The notes under the pieces: model-generated
What the model saw: only the letters and a program-made list of their open reading frames with translations
The model's database searches: none
Told to the model about the DNA's origin: nothing
Made by a program: the position numbers and the translations under genes
Source: Paenibacillus sp. V4I7
GTDB lineage: Bacteria; Bacillota; Bacilli; Paenibacillales; NBRC-103111
Length of the DNA stretch: 64,000 bases
Assembly (NCBI RefSeq): GCF_030817275.1
Contig: NZ_JAUSZD010000002.1
Span: forward strand, 806,001-870,000
Direction: 5' to 3'
Shown here: piece after piece, positions 59,558 through 64,000 of the stretch
Position numbering within the stretch: position 1 is the first letter of the stretch
Layout of the letters: every line of letters begins with the position of its first letter

Positions 59558-60943
59558 ATGGTTAAGAAATTGTTGTTAGCTTTCGGCGTTATGGCATTAT
59601 TATTCCCTACTCTCGCATTTGCTGCGGACGATGCAACAGTACCCCAACTTCAAAGTGCAATTAATGCGGTTTGGATTATGTTGGCAGCTATTTTGGTCAT
59701 CTTCATGCAAGCTGGTTTTGCTTTATTAGAAGCGGGGTCTACTAGAATGAAAAATGCCGGTCACGTAGCCGGTAAAACAATTTTAACTTTCGGTTTATGC
59801 GCCATTGCTTTCTGGGCTGTAGGTTTCGGTTTCGCCTTCGGTGACGGAAATGCGTTCTTCGGAACAACGGGCTTCTTCGTTACTGGCTTAGAAGATCAAG
59901 CTACAGCGGCATTCGCTTCCCTTTCGTACTCTGATGTACCTATTGGTATTAAATTCTTGTTCCAACTTGCTTTTGCTGGCGTATCCTTAGCGATTGCATG
60001 GGGTGGATTTGCAGAAAGAGCAAAGCTTCCTGTTTACTTTATCTTCGGAATTTTATTCACTGTCATCATTTATCCAATTGTTGCTCACTGGGTATGGGGC
60101 GGCGGCTGGTTGAGTAAACTTGGCATGCAAGATTTCGCGGGTTCCACGGTTGTTCACTTACAAGGTGCAACAGCAGCGCTTGTAGCTACCATCTTGTTAA
60201 AACCTCGTATTGGCAAATATAATAAAGATAAAACGCCAAACTTGATTCCTGGTCACAACCAAGTGTTATCCGTCCTCGGTGTTATCATTCTTTGGATCGG
60301 TTGGTTCGGGTTTAACCCAGGTAGTACACTAAGTGCAATGGGTGATGGGTTCTTTGGTTATATTGCTCTTACAACGAACATGGCTGCTGCGGCAGGTGGA
60401 GTTGCGGCTCTAATCATTTCTTGGATGTACTTCGGAAAAGCAGATATTCCTAGTATGTTAAACGGTGTTCTTGCAGCGCTTGTTGCGATTACAGCAGCTT
60501 GTGCATTCGTTGATACATGGGCTGCCATCGTCATTGGTGCGGTAGCTGGTATTGTTACATTCTTCACAGCACAATGGTTTGAAAGAGCTGGAATCGACGA
60601 TCCGATCTACGCTTTCTCCGTTCATGGTATCGCAGGTATTTGGGGTACTCTTTCCACTGGTTTGTTCGCTACACCTGAGCTTTCAGCGAAGGTTGGTGTT
60701 GGTGGTGCAGGATTATTCTACGGCGGTGGTTTACACCAATTGGGCATTCAGGCATTGGGCTTAGCTGGAGCATTCGCATTCGTACTTGTTCTTTCTTTCA
60801 TTATCCTAGGTATACTTAAAGCTACAATTGGTCTTCGTGTTACAGAAGAAGAAGAAATTATCGGTCTGGATTTGTCTGAACATGGTTCTTACGGATATCC
60901 AGAACAAATGAAAAAAGCAGCTCAAAACGGCATGTCCGGTTAA
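59558..60943 (+). CDS. amt: Ammonium transporter (Amt/AmtB)
   Basis: A 461-residue channel with an N-terminal signal peptide (KKLLLAFGVMALLFPTLAFA) and eleven membrane segments. Signature residues: FMQAGFALLEAGSTRMKNAG, the first His in GSTVVHLQGATAAL and the second in AFSVHGIAGIWG. The C-terminus contains EEEIIGLDLSEHGSYGY, the site where P-II proteins bind. There is no glnK gene next to it, which is unusual for amt. The ATG at 59558 has AAGGAAG. Confidence 0.94.
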   Translation: MVKKLLLAFGVMALLFPTLAFAADDATVPQLQSAINAVWIMLAAILVIFMQAGFALLEAGSTRMKNAGHVAGKTILTFGLCAIAFWAVGFGFAFGDGNAFFGTTGFFVTGLEDQATAAFASLSYSDVPIGIKFLFQLAFAGVSLAIAWGGFAERAKLPVYFIFGILFTVIIYPIVAHWVWGGGWLSKLGMQDFAGSTVVHLQGATAALVATILLKPRIGKYNKDKTPNLIPGHNQVLSVLGVIILWIGWFGFNPGSTLSAMGDGFFGYIALTTNMAAAAGGVAALIISWMYFGKADIPSMLNGVLAALVAITAACAFVDTWAAIVIGAVAGIVTFFTAQWFERAGIDDPIYAFSVHGIAGIWGTLSTGLFATPELSAKVGVGGAGLFYGGGLHQLGIQALGLAGAFAFVLVLSFIILGILKATIGLRVTEEEEIIGLDLSEHGSYGYPEQMKKAAQNGMSG

Positions 60944-60981
60944 TACAACATACACTTTCTACTAGGCAAAGGGGATGCAAC

Positions 60982-62070
60982 ATGAATCATCTCTCAATGG
61001 AACAGATCCTGGAACGCATCTATCAATCGGAACAGTTCGATGAGATGCGAATAACCAGAGATCAGGTGCATGAGATGTTTCGGGAGCATCTCCTTTTCTC
61101 TCATTCAACTGAAATTGGGCAAAAAGTAAATCAAATACACGATGCTTTCATTCACAGAACGATAGAACTTGCAGAACATATGTTGGAGGATGAAGGGTAT
61201 GGGAAACCGCCTGTTCCATATGCATTTATTTTGCTGGGTAGTGGAGGAAGACGTGAACAAACGCTGTGGAGCGATCAAGATAACGGACTTATATATGAAG
61301 AAAGTGAAGATCACACAGAGGAACAATTAGATGACTATTTTATCAAACTTGTAGATTGTATCCTTCGTGGGCTTGATATTTTAGGCTATCCGCCTTGTGA
61401 AGGCAATGTGATCTCGAGTAACAAGCAATGGCGAAAGCCATTATCCATGTATATTGAGATGATGACAGCATGGTTTATGGAGCCGAATTGGGAAAATGCT
61501 CGATATTTACTCATACTGGCTGACATGCGCTGTATCTTCGGTTCTAAAGCTTTGGTAGATCGGCTCAAAAGCGAGTTTCTTGCTTATGTTAAGGAACATC
61601 CTAGTGTCTTGAAGTATTTGTTATCCAATACACTCCATCATCGAATAACAATGGGTATATTCGGGCATCTGATTACAGAAAGATATGGGGAGGATGCAGG
61701 TGGGTTTGATATTAAATATGGTGCCTATATTCCTATCGTAAATGGGATTCGACTCCTTGCTATTGAAGCAGGGATCATGCACTCATCTACGTTGGAGAGA
61801 ATTAGATTGCTGCAGGAAGCTTCCTTCATTCCTATGCAATTAGCAGTTGAATGGCAGGCTGCTTTTGGAGTTGCGCTTAAGCTTAGAGATTTGACACCTT
61901 ATCAACTCGACGATGAGATGTATACGACAAGAGGTAAACTAAACGCTAATCAGTTGACCAAGGAGATAAAGCAAGAATTAAAACATTGCCTGCGTACTGG
62001 GATGGGATTACAAAAATATGTTAGAAAATCCATTAGTTCACATATAGAGACGGGAAAAGATTTGAAATAA
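60982..62070 (+). CDS. DUF294 nucleotidyltransferase-like protein (GlnD-like)
   Basis: A 362-residue protein. The nucleotidyltransferase motif LLGSGGRREQTLWSDQDNGL (about 80-99) is like that of GlnD/GlnE, and the C-terminal half (about 220-350) matches the DUF294-associated domain with LHHRITMGIF. Enzymes of this type uridylylate or adenylylate partners. It is 38 bases downstream of amt on the same strand. A partner is not known; the amt context suggests nitrogen signalling. Confidence 0.85.
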   Translation: MNHLSMEQILERIYQSEQFDEMRITRDQVHEMFREHLLFSHSTEIGQKVNQIHDAFIHRTIELAEHMLEDEGYGKPPVPYAFILLGSGGRREQTLWSDQDNGLIYEESEDHTEEQLDDYFIKLVDCILRGLDILGYPPCEGNVISSNKQWRKPLSMYIEMMTAWFMEPNWENARYLLILADMRCIFGSKALVDRLKSEFLAYVKEHPSVLKYLLSNTLHHRITMGIFGHLITERYGEDAGGFDIKYGAYIPIVNGIRLLAIEAGIMHSSTLERIRLLQEASFIPMQLAVEWQAAFGVALKLRDLTPYQLDDEMYTTRGKLNANQLTKEIKQELKHCLRTGMGLQKYVRKSISSHIETGKDLK

Positions 62071-62107
62071 CGGAGTTTATGTCAGGGATAGGGAGTGGTG
62101 ATTCGAG

Positions 62108-62842
62108 ATGAAAGACATGCGTACAGCTGGGCGAATGTGGCATTTGTACAAAATGGGTGGTCTTACACCAGCTCTTACGTCTATGTTTGATGTGCAAAGT
62201 GCTCAGCAGATGGCTTTTATTCGCTCCATGTTAAAGGAACAAAGGAAAGATTCCCTTTTTGAGATACCGCTTCACTCGATGGAAATCGTTGTTTTTGATC
62301 TGGAAACGACGGGCTTCTCTCCATATAACGGTGATGAAATTATTTCGTTCGGTGGCGTCTCTGTCATTGGCGGTGAAGTGCAAAGTAATCATACCTTCTA
62401 TAGTATGGTAAATCCAAAGCGTAAGATTCCAGATGAGATTGTTGAGCTTACCGGCATTACGAACGAAATGGCTGCTGAAGCACCTGAATTAATAGGAGTG
62501 TTAAGTGACTTCTTGGAGTTTGTTGGGCAAAGAATATTGGTTGCTCATGCAACAGGGCACGATAAAAACTTCTTGAATTCGGCCCTATGGCGCACGTCCA
62601 AAGTGAGCTTATCACATCGTGTTCTCGATATCATGATGATCGCCAAATGGCTAATGCCAAAGAGGAAAAATTTGAGTTTAGACTCTCTGCTTCATGCTTA
62701 TGATATTCCGGTAACGAATCGTCACCATGCGCTTGAGGATTCCCTTATGACTGCGCAGCTGTGGTCTAGATTCATGGAAGAAATAAAATCAAGGAATGTA
62801 GATACCTTAGGTGATTTGTACGCCTTATTAAGCCATCACTGA
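62108..62842 (+). CDS. DnaQ/PolC-like 3'-5' exonuclease
   Basis: A 244-residue DEDDh exonuclease. Asp/Glu are in VVFDLETTGFSP (about 57-68), Asp in VAHATGHDKNFL and the His-Asp of NRHHALEDSLMT (about 212-223). It has a distinctive N-terminal segment of 50 residues (GRMWHLYKMGGLTPALTSM). Substrate may be DNA or RNA. It is 37 bases after the DUF294 gene. Stop codon overlaps the JAMM gene's end by 7 bases. Confidence 0.88.
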   Translation: MKDMRTAGRMWHLYKMGGLTPALTSMFDVQSAQQMAFIRSMLKEQRKDSLFEIPLHSMEIVVFDLETTGFSPYNGDEIISFGGVSVIGGEVQSNHTFYSMVNPKRKIPDEIVELTGITNEMAAEAPELIGVLSDFLEFVGQRILVAHATGHDKNFLNSALWRTSKVSLSHRVLDIMMIAKWLMPKRKNLSLDSLLHAYDIPVTNRHHALEDSLMTAQLWSRFMEEIKSRNVDTLGDLYALLSHH

Positions 62843-63270
62843 CCGATGACAAACGCAAGTTTGTGATAAGAGGTCTGGGGGGCTTTTTTTATTTGGTAAA
62901 GCTGTAGTTCAGGGTGTTGCGGTTGCTGGAAGGATAAGATCCAATAGGTAGGAATCGAATGCCAGAGTGTTTGTAGATCCTGTTCCGAGGGGAGCGGAGG
63001 TGCCGTCGGATGCGAATGGAAAAGGCCAATTATAGGATTATTCCTGTCCATTAGATAAGGAAGCATGTCTGCAGGATCTATTTGGAAATGATTCAGTGGG
63101 TTACTTGCGCTATTCCGTAAAGGAATGAAGGTGCGAGCTTGCAGTTCCGCATTCTTCTCATGGGATTGTCCGCCGAGAATGAAGCCGCATGCTTCTTCAG
63201 GAAGGCGTTGCAAGCTGTGGATGATAAGATCTTCGTATAGTACTTCATTTATATGGACAATCACCCTCAA
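62836..63270 (-). CDS. JAMM/MPN-domain metallopeptidase (M67 family)
   Basis: A 144-residue zinc peptidase with Glu in EEACGFILGG and the JAMM motif FHSHPTAPPLPSEQD (HxH...SxxD). Prokaryotic members remove ubiquitin-like tails or act in sulfur-carrier pathways; here no ThiS/MoaD-like gene is adjacent. AGGAGGG precedes a TTG at 63270. An earlier TTG and a later GTG are possible. Confidence 0.87.
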   Translation of the reverse strand: MRVIVHINEVLYEDLIIHSLQRLPEEACGFILGGQSHEKNAELQARTFIPLRNSASNPLNHFQIDPADMLPYLMDRNNPIIGLFHSHPTAPPLPSEQDLQTLWHSIPTYWILSFQQPQHPELQLYQIKKAPQTSYHKLAFVIGQ

Positions 63271-63315
63271 TCCGCCCCTCCTAATCAATGTGCATGTTAG
63301 AATGAGGTTAGTATA

Positions 63316-63999
63316 TCATGCTTTTTTAGTCATTTCCCCTTTAGGTTTAATAAAGAAGAACACGAGTGCAAGCATAAGAAGTGCCAAGGAAGACACAGTG
63401 ATGAATATGGCTTGGTCCGAAATGTTCATGAGCCATCCGAAAAGTGGTGGACCGCAAGCTACACCAATGAATCGGAGACTATTGTATAACGAGGTTATCA
63501 TTCCGCGCTGTTCACGCTCTACAGATCCGGTAATCAGTGTATTTAAGCAAGGCAACAGCAGACCAGTGCCTATTCCACTTAGTGTAAGTAAACCGATGAA
63601 TATGTAGAGATTGGTATTTAGGAAGATAGCTAATGCTAGCGAAACGGTCATCATGATGAGCCCGATGTTCATTAACCAGCGCATCAATTTGACGTTCTCT
63701 TTGATTTTGGCACCGGTGGTATAGGAGGTAATGACCATACCAAGCAAAGGAATCGCGAGAATAAGTCCCTTGCGAACGCCTTCGATGCTATATGGTTCTT
63801 CTTCCAATATTTGAGACAAGTAGAAAAGGACACCGAACAGAATGAATAACGAAATGGAGCCAGCGAAAAACGCAGGGATGAGCCAGCGACCTTTTTCCCG
63901 AAAAATGCCTCGAATTTGCTTCAAGTAAGCCTTAAGAGGTTCCGCTTCCTTTTCTTTAGGAGGTTCCTTAATCATAAAGATAACTGCGAGCAGTGCCAA
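63316..63999 (-). CDS. MFS transporter, C-terminal part (truncated by window edge)
   Basis: The 227 visible residues contain about six membrane segments of a major facilitator, with a loop of Lys/Glu (KEPPKEKEAEPLKAYLKQ) near the truncated start and the region TLSGIGTGLLLPCLNTLITG. The gene continues beyond the right edge. It resembles drug exporters of the DHA1 type, but only the second half is seen. Confidence 0.85.
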   Translation of the reverse strand: MALLAVIFMIKEPPKEKEAEPLKAYLKQIRGIFREKGRWLIPAFFAGSISLFILFGVLFYLSQILEEEPYSIEGVRKGLILAIPLLGMVITSYTTGAKIKENVKLMRWLMNIGLIMMTVSLALAIFLNTNLYIFIGLLTLSGIGTGLLLPCLNTLITGSVEREQRGMITSLYNSLRFIGVACGPPLFGWLMNISDQAIFITVSSLALLMLALVFFFIKPKGEMTKKA

Positions 64000-64000
64000 C

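Overview
The window looks like a chromosomal segment of a spore-forming, low-to-mid G+C Bacillales bacterium, most likely Paenibacillus or a close relative. The inference rests on Firmicute-type gene families (DUF1450, YitT, YugP, YjcZ, TerC, a YtpB-type terpenoid synthase), a T-box leader, a yybP-ykoY leader, a GlnR/TnrA-type box, AGGAGG ribosome-binding sites and frequent TTG/GTG starts. No rRNA or tRNA gene, CRISPR array or prophage was seen. Most of the window is ordinary housekeeping and accessory chromosome. It is punctuated by one insertion sequence, one group II intron remnant, two families of small palindromic repeats and several RNA regulators.

Layout. 1-7.6 kb: the end of an AraC regulator, an AI-2E-family permease with methionine aminopeptidase, an HxlR regulator with a perfect palindromic operator, a cysteine-less HesB-like protein coupled to a DUF1450 protein, glutathione peroxidase, a secreted phytase-esterase-like protein, a TIGR01777 epimerase and a GRDP-like protein with a Ser/Gly/Cys tail. 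7.7-7.9 kb: a terminator carrying the 5' end of a group IIC intron. 8-13.6 kb: an MFS pump, a cyclic-di-GMP riboswitch in front of an unknown 101-residue protein, a frameshifted DHH phosphoesterase, a VOC protein, an RNA methyltransferase and an O-methyltransferase. 13.6-15.4 kb: an IS1182-family element. 15.4-26.3 kb: metallophosphoesterase, CapA-like protein, FAH-family protein, HD-GYP c-di-GMP phosphodiesterase, DUF92, LapA, oligoendopeptidase F, TerC under an Mn-type riboswitch, a methyltransferase and a cold-shock protein.

26.4-32.1 kb: a catabolic operon resembling D-glucosaminate degradation (amidohydrolase, DgaE-like ammonia lyase, DgaF-like aldolase, sugar kinase, GntR regulator) with two identical 19-bp operator candidates upstream and a decayed GntP permease downstream. 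32.3-38.8 kb: a nitroreductase and five tightly packed exporter genes (MATE-like, MFS, ABC ATPase, MacB-like permease, adaptor). 39-41 kb: two unknown proteins coupled to a YtpB-type terpenoid synthase. 41-47.5 kb: phosphofructokinase, a T-box-controlled seryl-tRNA synthetase, a hydroxyacid dehydrogenase, a DUF4015 protein, an MFS transporter and TatA. 47.5-53.5 kb: YitT, a DUF4247 lipoprotein, DUF4178, a DEAD-box helicase, a YjcZ peptide, a DUF624 protein and a probable 6S RNA. 53.5-64 kb: a locally GC-rich xylulokinase, GNAT, thiol peroxidase, LysR, YugP, MerR, an ammonium transporter under a GlnR/TnrA-type box followed by a GlnD-like nucleotidyltransferase and a DnaQ-like exonuclease, a JAMM protease and the end of an MFS gene.

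Connections worth noting. Cyclic-di-GMP appears twice: the riboswitch at 9.3 kb and the HD-GYP enzyme at 18.6-19.8 kb. Nitrogen control appears at the amt cluster. The least explained objects are the composite intergenic repeat that begins exactly at two stop codons (11.5-11.7 kb and 56.3-56.4 kb), the unknown protein behind the c-di-GMP riboswitch, the two unknown proteins upstream of the terpenoid synthase, and the amt-DUF294-exonuclease group. All names are from reading motifs by eye; no database search was run.
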